57,036 bases of DNA. It comes from an uncultured Lachnospiraceae bacterium (lineage in GTDB: Bacteria > Bacillota > Clostridia > Lachnospirales > Lachnospiraceae). The notes beneath the pieces were generated by a model. That model did no database searches. It was not told where the DNA came from and saw only the letters and a list, made by a program, of their open reading frames with translations. The stretch is from NCBI GenBank assembly GCA_946040795.1, contig CAMGCK010000003.1, positions 1-57,036 of the forward strand. The letters run 5' to 3'. Of this stretch, positions 42,998 through 53,871 are shown piece by piece (within the stretch, counting starts at the first letter, position 1; each line of letters opens with the position of its first letter). Made by a program: the position numbers and the translations under genes.

Positions 42998-45900
42998 TCA
43001 GCACACTTCAACACCGATCGTGCACTTCTCACCATTAATATTCCATTCTTTTGCATATCCGCCCTTGCCGGCCTTGATCTCCTCGCCAAGGGTATCGCCC
43101 ATAATGTCCGCTGCGCAGTTTTCAAAGATCGCCGTTACAGCCTCGGAACCTTCATAGTAGATACGGATATGATCCGTGACATTGAAGTCTGCTTCTTTAC
43201 GCATGGTCTGGATCTTGGAAATGATCTCACGGACAAAGCCTTCCTGTACCAGTTCAGCCGTCAGATTGGTGTCCAGAACGACGGTCGTTTCACCGTTGTT
43301 TTCAGAAACATAGCCTTCCTTCTGGCTCATTTCAATCAGAAGATCCTCTTCCTTTAATTCAACTTCCGTTCCGTTTGCGTCAAACTTCAGGCAGCCGTTT
43401 GCCTTCAGTTCATCCATGGCCGCGTTGCCGTCCAGAGTGGACAGAATACTGCGGATGGCGCCCAGGACTTTGCCGTACTTAGGACCTACGGTACGCAACT
43501 GCGGCTTGAAGGTGTAGGTCGTGAACTCACGTACATCGTCCGTGAACTGGACATCCTTTACATTCAGTTCATCCTCGATGATCTCATCAAAGTACTCGCT
43601 GAGCGCAAACGGAGCCTTGACAAACATCTGTGCCAGCGGCTGACGGTTCTTCAGGTTAGCCGCATTTCTGCATGCGCGGCCCATGACAACGAGCTTCAGA
43701 ACATGCTCCATGTCTGCTTCCAGTTCCGGATTGATGAAGGATTCATCAGCCACCGGATAGTCGCAGAGATGGATGCTCTCTTTTGCATTCGGGTCAATGG
43801 GACGTACAATGTTCTGGTAGATCTCTTCCGTCATGAACGGAATCATCGGTGCAGCCAGCAGGGATACATTGTACAGCGCCTCAAACAGCGTCATGTACGC
43901 ATTGATCTTATCCTGCTCCATGCCCTTTGCCCAGTAACGGTCACGGCAGCGGCGCACATACCAGTTGGACAGGTCATCCACAAACTCGGACAGCGCACGG
44001 GAAGCTTCCGTAATCTTGTAGTTATCAAGATCATCATCAACGACCTTGATCAGAGAATTCATCTTGGACAGCAGCCACTGATCCATGACGGACAGATTCT
44101 TCGGGATCCACTTGCCGTCTGTCATATAGTCCATCGGATTAAACTGGTCGATCTCAGCATAGAGCGTATAGAATGCATACGTGTTCCACAGCGTGCCCAT
44201 GAACTTTGAACGGCCTTCAATAACAGCGTCCTTGTAGAACTTATTGGGCAGCCACGGTGCGGAGTTGGAGTAGAAATACCAGCGGATCGCATCTGCGCCA
44301 AGGGTCGCAAGGGCATCGAACGGATCGACGGCATTGCCCTTGGACTTACTCATCTTCTGACCATGCTCATCCTGGACATGACCAAGAACGATAACATTTT
44401 CATACGGGGACTTGTTGAACAGCAGCGTGCTTTCCGCCATCAGTGAATGGAACCAGCCTCTGGTCTGATCAACAGCCTCGGAAATGAACTGTGCCGGGAA
44501 CTGCTGCTCAAACAGCTCCTTGTTTTCAAACGGATAATGATGCTGAGCGAACGGCATTGCACCGGAGTCAAACCAGCAGTCAATAACTTCCGGAACTCTG
44601 TGCATGTCCTTGCCGCACTTCGGGCACTTCACGGTGATGGCATCGATGTACGGACGATGAAGCTCAACCGTAAGCGCTGCTTCATTGCCGCTCTTCTCCT
44701 TCAGTTCTTCACGGCTGCCGATGCACTCGCGCTCGCCGCACTCACATTCCCAGATGTTCAGAGGAGTACCCCAGTAACGGTTTCTGGAAATTGCCCAGTC
44801 CTGAATATTTTCAAGCCAGTTGCCAAAACGGCCCTTGCCGATGGAATCCGGGATCCAGTTGACGGTATTGTTATTGCGTACCAGGTCATCGCGGACAGCG
44901 GTCTCGCGAATGTACCAGGATTCACGCGCATAATAGATCAGCGGAGTATCGCATCTCCAGCAATGCGGATATTCATGTTCAAACTTGGGAGCATCGAACA
45001 GAAGACCTCTTGCATCCAGGTCCTTCAGGACCTCCGGATCAGCCTTCTTGACAAACAGACCTGCAAACGGCGTATCCTGGGTCATTTCACCCTTGCTGTC
45101 AACGAACTGAATGAACGGCAGGTCATACTTGCGGCCGACGTTGGAGTCGTCTTCACCGAATGCCGGTGCAATGTGAACGATGCCGGTACCGTCGGACATG
45201 GTAACATAACCGTCACAGGTAACAAAGAACGCCTTCTTGTTCTGCTTATCGGCAACCGCCTTTGCGCATGCGTACAGCGGCTCATATTCCTTATACTCGA
45301 GGTCGGTACCAACGTACTCTTCCAGAATCTCATACGCAGGAACGCCTTCAGCGCCCAGCTTGCCGAGAATGGTGTTAAGAAGAGCCTTTGCCATGTAGTA
45401 AACATTGCCGTCAGCAGCCTTGACCTTGCAGTATGCCTCATCCGGATTCACGCAGAGCGCGGTATTGGACGGAAGGGTCCACGGGGTGGTGGTCCATGCC
45501 AGGAAGTAGGCGTCCTCACGAGCGACCTTGAAGCGGACAACTGCAGAGCGTTCCTTCACGGTCTTGTAACCCTGAGCAACCTCAGCGGTTGAAAGCGGGG
45601 TACCACAGCGCGGGCAGTACGGAACGATCTTGAAGCCCTTGTATAAAAGACCCTTGTTCCAGATCTCCTTTAACGCCCACCATTCGGACTCGATGTAATC
45701 ATCATGATAAGTGACGTAGGGGTCATCCATGTCCGCCCAGAAACCGACGGTACCGGAGAAATCCTCCCACATGCCTTTGTACTTCCATACGGATTCCTTA
45801 CACTTGTCAATGAAGGGCTCCATACCGTATTCTTCGATCTGCTCCTTGCCGTTTAAGCCAAGCAGTTTTTCAACTTCCAGTTCGACCGGAAGACCGTGAG

Positions 45901-46159
45901 TATCCCAACCCGCTTTTCTGGGGACCATATAGCCCTTCATGGTGCGGTATCTCGGGATCATATCCTTAATGACACGGGTCAGTACGTGACCGATGTGCGG
46001 CTTACCGTTTGCAGTAGGCGGGCCATCATAAAAAGTATATACCGGGCAGCCTTCGCGTTCTTTTTCGCTCTTGCGGAAGATGTCATGCTCTTTCCAGAAC
46101 AGTTCCACTTCCTTTTCTCTTTCAACAAATTTTTGATCTGTGGGAACCTTGTTGTACAT
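42998..46159 (-). CDS. ileS: Isoleucyl-tRNA synthetase
   Basis: A 1053-residue class I synthetase charging tRNA-Ile. HIGH is at 55-58 (GKPHIGHVL) and KMSKS at 602-606. The long C-terminal anticodon-binding region and editing domain give the longer IleS type. GAGGAG precedes the start. I see no T-box leader (no GGGTGGNACCGCG-like anti-terminator), although such control is common for Firmicute aminoacyl-tRNA synthetases. It is followed by glgP. Confidence 0.98.
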   Translation of the reverse strand: MYNKVPTDQKFVEREKEVELFWKEHDIFRKSEKEREGCPVYTFYDGPPTANGKPHIGHVLTRVIKDMIPRYRTMKGYMVPRKAGWDTHGLPVELEVEKLLGLNGKEQIEEYGMEPFIDKCKESVWKYKGMWEDFSGTVGFWADMDDPYVTYHDDYIESEWWALKEIWNKGLLYKGFKIVPYCPRCGTPLSTAEVAQGYKTVKERSAVVRFKVAREDAYFLAWTTTPWTLPSNTALCVNPDEAYCKVKAADGNVYYMAKALLNTILGKLGAEGVPAYEILEEYVGTDLEYKEYEPLYACAKAVADKQNKKAFFVTCDGYVTMSDGTGIVHIAPAFGEDDSNVGRKYDLPFIQFVDSKGEMTQDTPFAGLFVKKADPEVLKDLDARGLLFDAPKFEHEYPHCWRCDTPLIYYARESWYIRETAVRDDLVRNNNTVNWIPDSIGKGRFGNWLENIQDWAISRNRYWGTPLNIWECECGERECIGSREELKEKSGNEAALTVELHRPYIDAITVKCPKCGKDMHRVPEVIDCWFDSGAMPFAQHHYPFENKELFEQQFPAQFISEAVDQTRGWFHSLMAESTLLFNKSPYENVIVLGHVQDEHGQKMSKSKGNAVDPFDALATLGADAIRWYFYSNSAPWLPNKFYKDAVIEGRSKFMGTLWNTYAFYTLYAEIDQFNPMDYMTDGKWIPKNLSVMDQWLLSKMNSLIKVVDDDLDNYKITEASRALSEFVDDLSNWYVRRCRDRYWAKGMEQDKINAYMTLFEALYNVSLLAAPMIPFMTEEIYQNIVRPIDPNAKESIHLCDYPVADESFINPELEADMEHVLKLVVMGRACRNAANLKNRQPLAQMFVKAPFALSEYFDEIIEDELNVKDVQFTDDVREFTTYTFKPQLRTVGPKYGKVLGAIRSILSTLDGNAAMDELKANGCLKFDANGTEVELKEEDLLIEMSQKEGYVSENNGETTVVLDTNLTAELVQEGFVREIISKIQTMRKEADFNVTDHIRIYYEGSEAVTAIFENCAADIMGDTLGEEIKAGKGGYAKEWNINGEKCTIGVEVC

Positions 46160-46267
46160 GTTTGAATCTCCTCATTCAGCATAAGCCGCCGATGCGGATG
46201 CAGGTCAGTCCGCCGCGGCGGATGCGTGTCTGCGTCTTTTTGCACCGACTGCTTAATAGCGTAAATA

Positions 46268-46292
46268 GGGCGTACCGCTTTTCAGCACGCCC
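46268..46292 (-). terminator. Imperfect terminator after the foldase gene
   Basis: GGGCGT...GCT (46268-46279) and AGC...ACGCCC (46284-46292) form a stem with a 3-nt bulge. The following T run is short. It separates the lipoprotein gene (stop 46313) from ileS. A 14-bp palindrome TCCGCCGCGGCGGA (46209-46222) lies further on. Confidence 0.4.
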
Positions 46293-46312
46293 CATCATTG
46301 ATATGATTGCAA

Positions 46313-47431
46313 TTAGTCTTCAGCGGCTTCTGAAGTTACCGGAACATAGATCGGATCTGAGATTTTGAACTTGTTCAGGACACTTTCATACACATGATAA
46401 TCGCTGTACTTATCCTTTACAGCTTCATACTTTTCAGCGAACATTGTATCCTTGCGCTTTGCAAGTTCTTCCTTTTCAGCTTCAGCTCTTGCATCCGGGT
46501 CGTCATCATTGACCATATGGATGACATAGTAAACAGCGGTACCTGCGGAGTTCTTGGTCTCAACCGTATCATATTCGCCGTTTGACATGGTCCATGCCTT
46601 CTGTCTGAAACCGGTGAACTCACCCGCAGTTTCCGGAACATCCGTCGGAGCGGCAGTCATGGTACCAAAGGAGCTGACTGAAACTTCCGGTCTCTCGCCG
46701 TACTCTTCAACGATCTTGGTGATTTCAGTGCCGTTCTGCATCTTTTCAAGGATCTCATCTGCAGCAGCCTTGCGGTTTGCGGCAGCTTCCTCTTCCGTGT
46801 ATTCAGCAGCTTCAATGCCCTTTTCCTCGTTGGCTTCAACTGAAGTCTGGCCGACAATGGAAACGCCCTCAAAGCTCTTACGCTGCATCTCTGCTGCGTC
46901 CATGGAGGTGTCAACATCCGCGATCATGGAAAGATATACCTTCTTGGCGATGGTGTTCTCTTCAACATACTTGCGGACCATTGCATCATCAGCGCCGGTT
47001 GCTTCAATGACATCCTTATAAGTCTCCTTGAACTTTGCAACCGCTGCGTCAACCTTTGCCGTCTCATCGGCAGTCAGGGTAATTTTGTCATCCTGAGCCT
47101 TCTTCACCAGCGTTTTGGTCTGGATCAGTCTGGAGATCGCGTCGGTCTTTGCATATTCCGCAAAGGTCTTGCCTTCACTTTCATTTGCCCAGAACTTCGT
47201 CATATCGCCGTAAATGGCCTGGATCAATGATGCTGAGCTCGCTTCAGTTTCATACTGAATGACTCGAATATAGAATTCTGCTTCATCCGCACCGATCTTT
47301 TCACCTTCAAATACGATGGCCGTATTCTCATCAGCAGAATTCCCAGTACGCAGTCCGCAGCCCGTCAGGCAGGAAATGCCCAGTACGAGAGCGATCACCA
47401 ATGCAGAAAATTTAACAAGATCACGTTTCAT
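46313..47431 (-). CDS. Peptidyl-prolyl isomerase-like foldase lipoprotein (SurA/PrsA-like)
   Basis: A 372-residue exported lipoprotein with lipobox LTGC (Cys at position 25), then a SurA/PrsA-type N-terminal region (AEFYIRVIQYETEASSASL) and a parvulin-like segment toward the C-terminus (EYGERPEVSVSSFG, GFRQKAWTMSNGEYDTV). It should assist folding of secreted proteins at the outer face of the membrane, much as PrsA does. It is downstream of mfd on the same strand. The family is assigned by overall pattern rather than by catalytic residues, so confidence is moderate. Confidence 0.75.
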   Translation of the reverse strand: MKRDLVKFSALVIALVLGISCLTGCGLRTGNSADENTAIVFEGEKIGADEAEFYIRVIQYETEASSASLIQAIYGDMTKFWANESEGKTFAEYAKTDAISRLIQTKTLVKKAQDDKITLTADETAKVDAAVAKFKETYKDVIEATGADDAMVRKYVEENTIAKKVYLSMIADVDTSMDAAEMQRKSFEGVSIVGQTSVEANEEKGIEAAEYTEEEAAANRKAAADEILEKMQNGTEITKIVEEYGERPEVSVSSFGTMTAAPTDVPETAGEFTGFRQKAWTMSNGEYDTVETKNSAGTAVYYVIHMVNDDDPDARAEAEKEELAKRKDTMFAEKYEAVKDKYSDYHVYESVLNKFKISDPIYVPVTSEAAED

Positions 47432-47484
47432 GATACCTCCTCTGCGGAACAGTTAAAAGAGTATGCTCCGCCAACGTAACGTTA

Positions 47485-47513
47485 ACTATGAAATTCTATC
47501 ACAATAAGGTCAA
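47485..47513 (-). promoter_or_regulatory. Possible promoter of the foldase gene
   Basis: On the minus strand TTGACC (47508-47513), 17 bp and CATAGT (47485-47490) lie about 55 bp before the start at 47431. The -35 box overlaps the mfd stop codon. The -10 box is weak. Confidence 0.35.
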
Positions 47514-50500
47514 ATAAGCAACCCCTTAATTTCAAGCAGAATCACCTTGAGCGTGGTGAGAACATCCGCTTTTCCGGCTTCTTTCAGGTTCAGGCGGTGC
47601 CACAGCAGTCCCGGGGTCTCACCCGGAAGAAACCGCATGGCTCCCTTCATTTTTTCAAGCAGCACCGGCAGATTCTCTGTCTTCACCCGGGCAAAGGGAA
47701 CAAATTTGAACTTCAGTTCCATGGCATTGCCCTTGACCTCGGAAATAAACACAGAACGCGCCATGTTTCTCAAAAGCGCCACTTCCATCAGATTCTCCGT
47801 CTGCCGCGGAAGCTCGCCGAAGCGGTCAATGAGTTCATCCGTCAGACTCTCTTTATCTTCATCGGACATGATGAAGGAGATCTTCTTGTAGATCTCCAGT
47901 TTCAGCGTTTCCTGACCGATGTAGGACTCCGGAATATAGGCATCCACGCGAATATCCAGGATCGTGTCAAAATCTTCCACAAAATCCTCATCGCCCCGTG
48001 CCTTTTTCACGGCCTCGGAAAGCATTTTGCAGTAAAGATCGTAGCCCACCAGTGTCATGTGGCCGGATTGCGCGTTGCCCAGGACTGCGCCGGCGCCGCG
48101 GATCTCCAGGTCCTGCATGGCGATCTTTACGCCGCTGCCCAGCTCCGTAAACTGCCGGATGGCCTCCAGACGCTTCTGCGTCTCTTCACTGAGCGCATGA
48201 TTTTTGCGATACATGATGAACGCGTAAGCCTGGCGGTTGGAACGCCCCACGCGCCCGCGAAGCTGGTAAAGCTGGGACAGGCCGTAGCGCTCTGCATCGT
48301 GGACGATGATCGTATTGACATTGGGAATGTCCAGGCCGGTCTCAATGATGGTCGTGGAGACCAGGACATCGATCTCGCCTTCGATGAATGCCAGCATGAC
48401 ACGTTCCAGTTCATGCTCGGACATTTTTCCGTGCGCGAATGCCACCGTGGCATCCGGCACCAGGGCCTGCACTTTTGCTGTGACCTCCTGAATGTCGGAA
48501 ACGCGGTTGTATACATAATATACCTGACCATCGCGGGCCAGTTCACGGGAAATGGCCTCACGCACCAGTTCCTCGCTGTATTCCATGACATAAGTCTGAA
48601 TAGCCTGACGGTCCGTGGGTGCTTCGGAAAGAACGCTCATGTCCCGTACGCCGATCATGCTCATGTGCAGTGTACGCGGAATCGGAGTCGCGGTCAGCGT
48701 CAGAACATCCACATTGTTTTTCAGCTGCTTGATCTGTTCCTTGTGCTTAACGCCAAAGCGCTGTTCCTCATCGATGATGAGCAGACCCAGATCCTTGAAT
48801 TCCACATCCTTGGACAGGATGCGGTGCGTACCAATGACAATGTCCGCCGTTCCGCGTTTCAGTCTTGAAATACTGGAGCGGATCTGTTCCGGTGTACGGA
48901 AGCGGCTCATGAGCTCGATCTGAGTTCCCTGCTCCTGCATGCGCTGCGTGAAGGTATTGAAATGCTGCTGCGCAAGGATGGTGGTCGGCACCAGGTACGC
49001 AACCTGTTTACCGTCCTGTACAGCCTTGAACGCTGCACGAATGGCAACCTCCGTCTTACCGAAACCCACATCGCCGCAGATCAGGCGGTCCATGATCTTG
49101 CCGCTTTCCATGTCCGCCTTGACGGCATCGATGGCATCCAGCTGATCCTGTGTTTCCTCGTAAGGGAACAGTTCCTCAAATTCCTTCTGCCATACCGTGT
49201 CCGGCGAATAAACATAACCGGTGCCGTTCTGGCGGGAGGCATACAGACTGACCAGTTCCTCCGCAACCTCCTGAACCGCCGCCCGCACGCGGGTCTTGGT
49301 CTTTTTCCAGTCCGGACTGTCCAGTTTGTTGAGCCTGGGCGGCTTGGCATCTGCGGACGCGTATTTCTGGACCACGTCCAGATTGGTGACCGGAATGTAC
49401 AGTGTACCGGACTTTCCGTAGGAGATCTTCATGTAGTCCCGGTCCACATCGTCCGCGGTCATCTTGACCACGCCCTGATAGATGCCGATGCCGTAGCTCT
49501 CATGAACCACATAATCGTTTACGGAAAGTTCGGAAAAATTCAATGCCTTGCGGCTGTCCGTTTTCTTTTTTGCTGACCGTTTTTTCTTTTCGCCGCCAAA
49601 GATATCACCCTCGGTCATGACCATGAACTTCAACTGCGGGTACAGGAAGCCTCGATGCAGATTACCGTGGGTGACAAGCATCGTCCCCGGTTCCACTTCA
49701 CGCTCACTGTCCTCATCGTAATAGGCTTTGATTCCGTTTTCACGCAGTTCTTCCGCCATGCGGCTGCCGCGGGTGCGGGACGGGCAGAACAGGACCACGC
49801 TGTATTTCTGTGACATGCAGCGTTTCAGTTCCGCCATCATGTTGGAGACATTGCCGCGGAAGGAAACAAGCGGCTGACAGTCGATGGAATAGCGCTCATT
49901 CACATGAATACCGGTAAGCATGGTGTCGAGGCCCGTAAAGACCATCGTCCGGCCGGTGGCAAGAAGTGTCATGGTTTCCCGAACCGTTCGCATGATGCTG
50001 CCCTGTTCGGGAAGTGCCATGCCCTTTTCCAGGCGGATCCGGAAGCTTTCCATAAATTCCTCTTCCGTTCCCGTACCGTAATCCTGCATACGCTGCGGTT
50101 CTTCCAGGAAGATCAGCGTATCCGCCGGCAGATAATCCGTCAGTGCGGACAGTTTCCGGAAGAAATAAGGCATAAAGCGTTCCAGCTGCCCCTTCAGGTA
50201 GCGGTCATTCAGCTCATCTGTCACTTCGCGCATCATGCTCTGAAGTGCCGCGCCGCCCTCCAGATCATCCTTTTCCAGAAAACGCTCTTTATTCTTTTTG
50301 TAATCTTTTTCAATCCTTTTGCGGCCTTCCGCAAGCTGCTCCGCGTTCAGGAAAAGCTCCGTGGCCGGATAGATCGTGATGCTCTCACGCCGCTCCATGG
50401 ATTTCTGTGTATCGGCACTGAATTCACGGATGGTATCGATCTCTGTATCCCAGAATTCCACACGATACGGGTTTTCCGCTGTCATGTCATAGATGTCCAG

Positions 50501-51034
50501 GATTCCGCCGTGCACAGTGAATTCACCGGGGGCTTCCACACGCGCCACCCGCTCGTATCCCAATGAGACCAGTTTGATCACAATGGCTTCCGTCTCACAT
50601 GACGCACCCTCTGAGAGTTCAATAAGACCTGCTTCAAACTGCTCAAACGGTGCCAGCGTATTCATCATGGCGGCCATGGTCGTCACGATCGTGAATGGCT
50701 CGTCCCCTGCCTCGCGGATCTGGCGCATGACCTGCATGCGTTCCCGGGCGATGGTATTCGACTTGATGTCCGCCTGATAAAACAGCAGATCCTTTGCAGG
50801 GAAAAAGAGCACGTTCCGGGAGAACAGTTTGCAGTCCTCCAGCAGGGAACGCGCTTCGCGCTCGTCATAGGTGACGATCAGGCGGGTCTTTTCACCACCC
50901 GCCTGACTCATAATATGCACTTTCTGAGACTCCGCGCAGCCCAGAAGCTGCACCGGTCCCCGGGCCTCTTTCAGCATGCGGTCCGCCTCCTGGAAGGACG
51001 CGATCCTGTGAAGAGGAGCATTCAGAAATCTCAT
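47510..51034 (-). CDS. mfd: Transcription-repair coupling factor
   Basis: A 1174-residue protein that removes stalled RNA polymerase from DNA lesions and recruits UvrA. The N-terminal UvrB-like module, the RNA polymerase interacting domain ([20 protein letters not shown]), the helicase motifs [15 protein letters not shown] and DEEQRFGV, and a C-terminal D7 module are all present. Its start overlaps the pth stop codon (ATGA at 51031-51034), so pth and mfd are translationally coupled. This is the usual Firmicute arrangement. Confidence 0.98.
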   Translation of the reverse strand: MRFLNAPLHRIASFQEADRMLKEARGPVQLLGCAESQKVHIMSQAGGEKTRLIVTYDEREARSLLEDCKLFSRNVLFFPAKDLLFYQADIKSNTIARERMQVMRQIREAGDEPFTIVTTMAAMMNTLAPFEQFEAGLIELSEGASCETEAIVIKLVSLGYERVARVEAPGEFTVHGGILDIYDMTAENPYRVEFWDTEIDTIREFSADTQKSMERRESITIYPATELFLNAEQLAEGRKRIEKDYKKNKERFLEKDDLEGGAALQSMMREVTDELNDRYLKGQLERFMPYFFRKLSALTDYLPADTLIFLEEPQRMQDYGTGTEEEFMESFRIRLEKGMALPEQGSIMRTVRETMTLLATGRTMVFTGLDTMLTGIHVNERYSIDCQPLVSFRGNVSNMMAELKRCMSQKYSVVLFCPSRTRGSRMAEELRENGIKAYYDEDSEREVEPGTMLVTHGNLHRGFLYPQLKFMVMTEGDIFGGEKKKRSAKKKTDSRKALNFSELSVNDYVVHESYGIGIYQGVVKMTADDVDRDYMKISYGKSGTLYIPVTNLDVVQKYASADAKPPRLNKLDSPDWKKTKTRVRAAVQEVAEELVSLYASRQNGTGYVYSPDTVWQKEFEELFPYEETQDQLDAIDAVKADMESGKIMDRLICGDVGFGKTEVAIRAAFKAVQDGKQVAYLVPTTILAQQHFNTFTQRMQEQGTQIELMSRFRTPEQIRSSISRLKRGTADIVIGTHRILSKDVEFKDLGLLIIDEEQRFGVKHKEQIKQLKNNVDVLTLTATPIPRTLHMSMIGVRDMSVLSEAPTDRQAIQTYVMEYSEELVREAISRELARDGQVYYVYNRVSDIQEVTAKVQALVPDATVAFAHGKMSEHELERVMLAFIEGEIDVLVSTTIIETGLDIPNVNTIIVHDAERYGLSQLYQLRGRVGRSNRQAYAFIMYRKNHALSEETQKRLEAIRQFTELGSGVKIAMQDLEIRGAGAVLGNAQSGHMTLVGYDLYCKMLSEAVKKARGDEDFVEDFDTILDIRVDAYIPESYIGQETLKLEIYKKISFIMSDEDKESLTDELIDRFGELPRQTENLMEVALLRNMARSVFISEVKGNAMELKFKFVPFARVKTENLPVLLEKMKGAMRFLPGETPGLLWHRLNLKEAGKADVLTTLKVILLEIKGLLI

Positions 51035-51603
51035 GCCTGCCTCTTTCCGTTATACCGGTTCATAGCGGTTTCAATGCTGTCGGAGAAAATCGTTACCGCA
51101 GCTTTGGCCGCCGCATCGTATGCATCGTTTAAAACCTCCTGCTCTTCCTTCGTAAAACGGGAGAGCACAAAGTTGACAAGGTCCATTTTTTCAGGCTGCT
51201 TGCCCACGCCCAGGCGGATACGCTTGAAATTCTCCGTGCCCAGATGCTGTATGATGTTCTTCAGGCCGTTGTGGCCGCCTGCGGAACCGTTTTTGCGGAT
51301 GCGGAGCACGCCCAGATCCAGATAGACATCATCACAGATCACCAGCAGATTCTCTACCGGCTCATTGTAAAAGTCCAGGACCTCGCGGAGGCTTTCACCG
51401 CTCAGGTTCATGTAGGTCTGCGGCTTGACAAGGAGCACCTTCATGCCATCGATGACACCCTTTCCAATCAGCGCCTTGTGCTTTTTCACATTGACGTCGA
51501 TGTTGTATCGGTCTGCCAGCTCATCGATCACTTCAAATCCCACATTATGCCGCGTGTGATCGTATTTTTTCTCGGGATTTCCAAGTCCTGCAATTATGAT
51601 CAT
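51031..51603 (-). CDS. pth: Peptidyl-tRNA hydrolase
   Basis: A 190-residue enzyme that recycles stalled peptidyl-tRNA. GLGNPEKKYDHTRHNVGFEV contains the family signature with the catalytic His, and the conserved NGLKNIIQHLG block follows. GGTGATAT precedes the ATG at 51603. It overlaps mfd by 4 bp, and the polysaccharide-deacetylase gene lies 50 bp upstream on the same strand. Confidence 0.97.
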   Translation of the reverse strand: MIIIAGLGNPEKKYDHTRHNVGFEVIDELADRYNIDVNVKKHKALIGKGVIDGMKVLLVKPQTYMNLSGESLREVLDFYNEPVENLLVICDDVYLDLGVLRIRKNGSAGGHNGLKNIIQHLGTENFKRIRLGVGKQPEKMDLVNFVLSRFTKEEQEVLNDAYDAAAKAAVTIFSDSIETAMNRYNGKRQA

Positions 51604-51653
51604 ATATCACCTTTCAAATTGGAAAAAGACACATCTGTGTCCCGTTCCTTCAG

Positions 51654-53342
51654 TTACTCCGCCGCAATCGGAACAGTACTGCCGTCCGGCAGCGTGATGC
51701 CCGTAAAGCCTTCCGGCAGCGTTACGCCCATGACCGGAAGAGGACGGGAGAAATCAAATACGGTATAGACATCCATCAGATCCTTGACGATGTCCTTATC
51801 CGGGTAAACCATCTGCTTAAATAACAGAAAACCATCCAGGTTTCTTCTGCCCTGGCGGAAATAGCCGGTGCCGCCCGCAGTGGGAGACATCTGCACAAAA
51901 TACTGGGAGGAATCCACGTTGCAGAAATAGTTAAATCCGCTCCGCTTCAGGAACTGGAATGCGGCATTGTCTTCTGCATAGCCTCTCCATGTGCCGATGT
52001 CCGCACCCTTTGCAAAAATAATGACATCAATGTCCCCAAGAAGCGGCTCCACTTCCACAGACCACCAGCGGGTATCACGCTGCAGCCGCTCATTCGTAAT
52101 GGTGCCGGTTGCCTGATCCACAACAGTACTCATGTCCATATGGCCCCAGGTATGGCTGGCAAATTCCCAGCCGTCCGCAAGAATTGCTTCCGCGACCTTC
52201 TTGGCCTTTGCGCGCTCGTTTTCAATCTCCGCCGGCGTAAGTTCAATGTGCTCACACTCATTCTGCTGCGGATTCATTTCCTTGGCATGCTCATTTTTCG
52301 CGAGCTCATAGGCATGTGCCTCATCAAACTCCCCGTTCTTGAACAGTTCATCATAATGCTGGGCGTAGACCTCATCGTTTCCGTACATGATGTAGGATGT
52401 ACGATAGCCCAGGATGCCGTTATAACCGGTAAGGGCGATGATGCCCTTTGCTCCGTGATAGGAGAAGTCCGGATGAGCCTCGATGAATTCATCCAGGAGC
52501 GGCAGAACGTCATACGCACCGACAGTCCGGGTTCCGTCGGGATTATCGACCTCATTCATCACCTTGCCGTCTTCCGTCACAACCAGACGCTGCGCGTAAC
52601 CGCCGGTAATGTTCATGTATTCATAATAGCTGACGTCATCCTCTGAAAGAACGAAGGGGATCTTTCCCTCCGGAAGCCAGATCTCGTTGTACTTCATCTG
52701 ACCGGTAGTCTCATCAAAGGAGGCGATGTCCGTCAGACGCACCAGAACATAACCGCGGTCATACATCTGCTGCATGATCTCTTTGAATTCCGAAATGGTG
52801 GTCATGACCTGATTGTACTGGTCCGCATGCGTGCCGACCTTGCTCTTGTTGAAAGCCACCTCGTTGTCCTTGATCAGTGTATGGAAGAATACATGCGTGA
52901 TCTTCGTATTGTCTGCCCACTTGACAAGCTGGCCCTTCTTGGCTTCACATTCGGAGATGAAACTTATGAGATCGGTGTGGTCCTGATAATCCGGAATCTC
53001 CGTTTTGATCTTGTTCACCGCGCCGTCATAGTCATACATGGCTGCTGTGCGCTTGGCCGATGCCAGCACCGCCGCGTAAGAGCTACCGCTCTCCGTTTCC
53101 GCAGTTTCCCCTTCCTCCGTGAAAGTCGGGATGGTCTCTCCCTCTTCTGTAGTGATCACTTCCGGCAATGTTTCCTTGCGCGACGGATTTTTTGTACCGT
53201 TTGACGCCAGAAGCACCAGCAGAAAAACAATTCCCGCCAATAATAACAATGCAACCAGAATAATCAGCGCCATTCGTAAAATATTGCGCTGTCTTCTGCG
53301 TCTCTTTCTCATTTCTTTTCTTGTCAGACTGTTTGCTGCCAT
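51654..53342 (-). CDS. Membrane-anchored polysaccharide deacetylase-like protein
   Basis: A 562-residue protein with a basic N-terminus (KEMRKRRRRQRN), one transmembrane segment at about 22-45, then an extracellular region. The C-terminal part resembles the NodB/polysaccharide deacetylase fold: SEDDVSYY for the catalytic aspartates, SHTWGHMD for the metal-binding His pair. Such enzymes remove acetyl groups from peptidoglycan or surface polysaccharide. AGGAGG precedes the ATG at 53342, and the longer frame is not used. It has its own promoter (53485-53513). Confidence 0.8.
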   Translation of the reverse strand: MAANSLTRKEMRKRRRRQRNILRMALIILVALLLLAGIVFLLVLLASNGTKNPSRKETLPEVITTEEGETIPTFTEEGETAETESGSSYAAVLASAKRTAAMYDYDGAVNKIKTEIPDYQDHTDLISFISECEAKKGQLVKWADNTKITHVFFHTLIKDNEVAFNKSKVGTHADQYNQVMTTISEFKEIMQQMYDRGYVLVRLTDIASFDETTGQMKYNEIWLPEGKIPFVLSEDDVSYYEYMNITGGYAQRLVVTEDGKVMNEVDNPDGTRTVGAYDVLPLLDEFIEAHPDFSYHGAKGIIALTGYNGILGYRTSYIMYGNDEVYAQHYDELFKNGEFDEAHAYELAKNEHAKEMNPQQNECEHIELTPAEIENERAKAKKVAEAILADGWEFASHTWGHMDMSTVVDQATGTITNERLQRDTRWWSVEVEPLLGDIDVIIFAKGADIGTWRGYAEDNAAFQFLKRSGFNYFCNVDSSQYFVQMSPTAGGTGYFRQGRRNLDGFLLFKQMVYPDKDIVKDLMDVYTVFDFSRPLPVMGVTLPEGFTGITLPDGSTVPIAAE

Positions 53343-53484
53343 TTCAGCCTCCTTGCATTTATGCCGCAAACCCATCGGGCCAAACCGCTCCTGTCTGCGG
53401 AAATGAAAACACCCCCGCTGTAATGATACGCCGGGTCGTTTTCCGTATTTTCAAATTCACTCGGACACGCCAATGTCCGCATAA

Positions 53485-53513
53485 AGTATAAAACAAAGAA
53501 AGGGAATGGTCAA
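53485..53513 (-). promoter_or_regulatory. Promoter of the deacetylase gene, overlapping a terminator
   Basis: On the minus strand TTGACC (53508-53513), 17 bp and TATACT (53485-53490) lie about 140 bp before the start codon at 53342. The -35 box and spacer are inside the downstream arm of the spoVG terminator (53501-53540). A small hairpin (CGGACA/TGTCCG, 53462-53479) is in the leader. Confidence 0.6.
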
Positions 53514-53540
53514 GCCATTACCCGGTCTTGCCATTCCCTT
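53501..53540 (-). terminator. Terminator of spoVG
   Basis: AGGGAATGG(T)CAAG (53501-53514) and CTTGCCATTCCCTT (53527-53540) form a long stem, followed on the minus strand by TTTCTTTGTTTT. It lies 25 bp after the spoVG stop at 53565. Confidence 0.88.
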
Positions 53541-53564
53541 CTCTTTACGTAAAGCTCGTATCGA

Positions 53565-53846
53565 TCAGACTTCCGCCTCAAATACAGCCTTGTCTTTTTC
53601 CTGTTCGTACTTTTCCAGGATCAGCTGCTGCAGATTTGCGCGGGTCTCTGTGTTGATGGGATGAGCCACATCGCGGAACTGGCCATCCGCCGAACGGCGG
53701 GACGGCATGGCGATGAACAGCCCGTTGTCACCCTCAATGACCTTGATGTCGTGCACAACAAACTCATTGTCCAGGGTGATAGATGCTACTGCGCGCATCT
53801 TACCTTCCTTGTCTACGATGCGTACTCTTACGTCCGTAATGTTCAT
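53565..53846 (-). CDS. spoVG: SpoVG family RNA/DNA-binding regulator
   Basis: A 93-residue protein of normal SpoVG size. [20 protein letters not shown] and [20 protein letters not shown] are the diagnostic blocks. SpoVG proteins bind nucleic acid and affect septum formation, envelope and virulence genes in Firmicutes. GGAAGGAAAAAC precedes the start. It follows glgD by 25 bp and ends at a strong terminator, so it is probably the last gene of the glgC-glgD-spoVG unit. Confidence 0.96.
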   Translation of the reverse strand: MNITDVRVRIVDKEGKMRAVASITLDNEFVVHDIKVIEGDNGLFIAMPSRRSADGQFRDVAHPINTETRANLQQLILEKYEQEKDKAVFEAEV

Positions 53847-53871
53847 GTTTTTCCTTCCTTCTAACCGCTTA

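Noticed and set aside
46160..46312. A T-box leader upstream of ileS.
   Set aside because: No GGGTGGNACCGCG-like sequence and no suitable anti-terminator; the main hairpin is the tail of the upstream gene.
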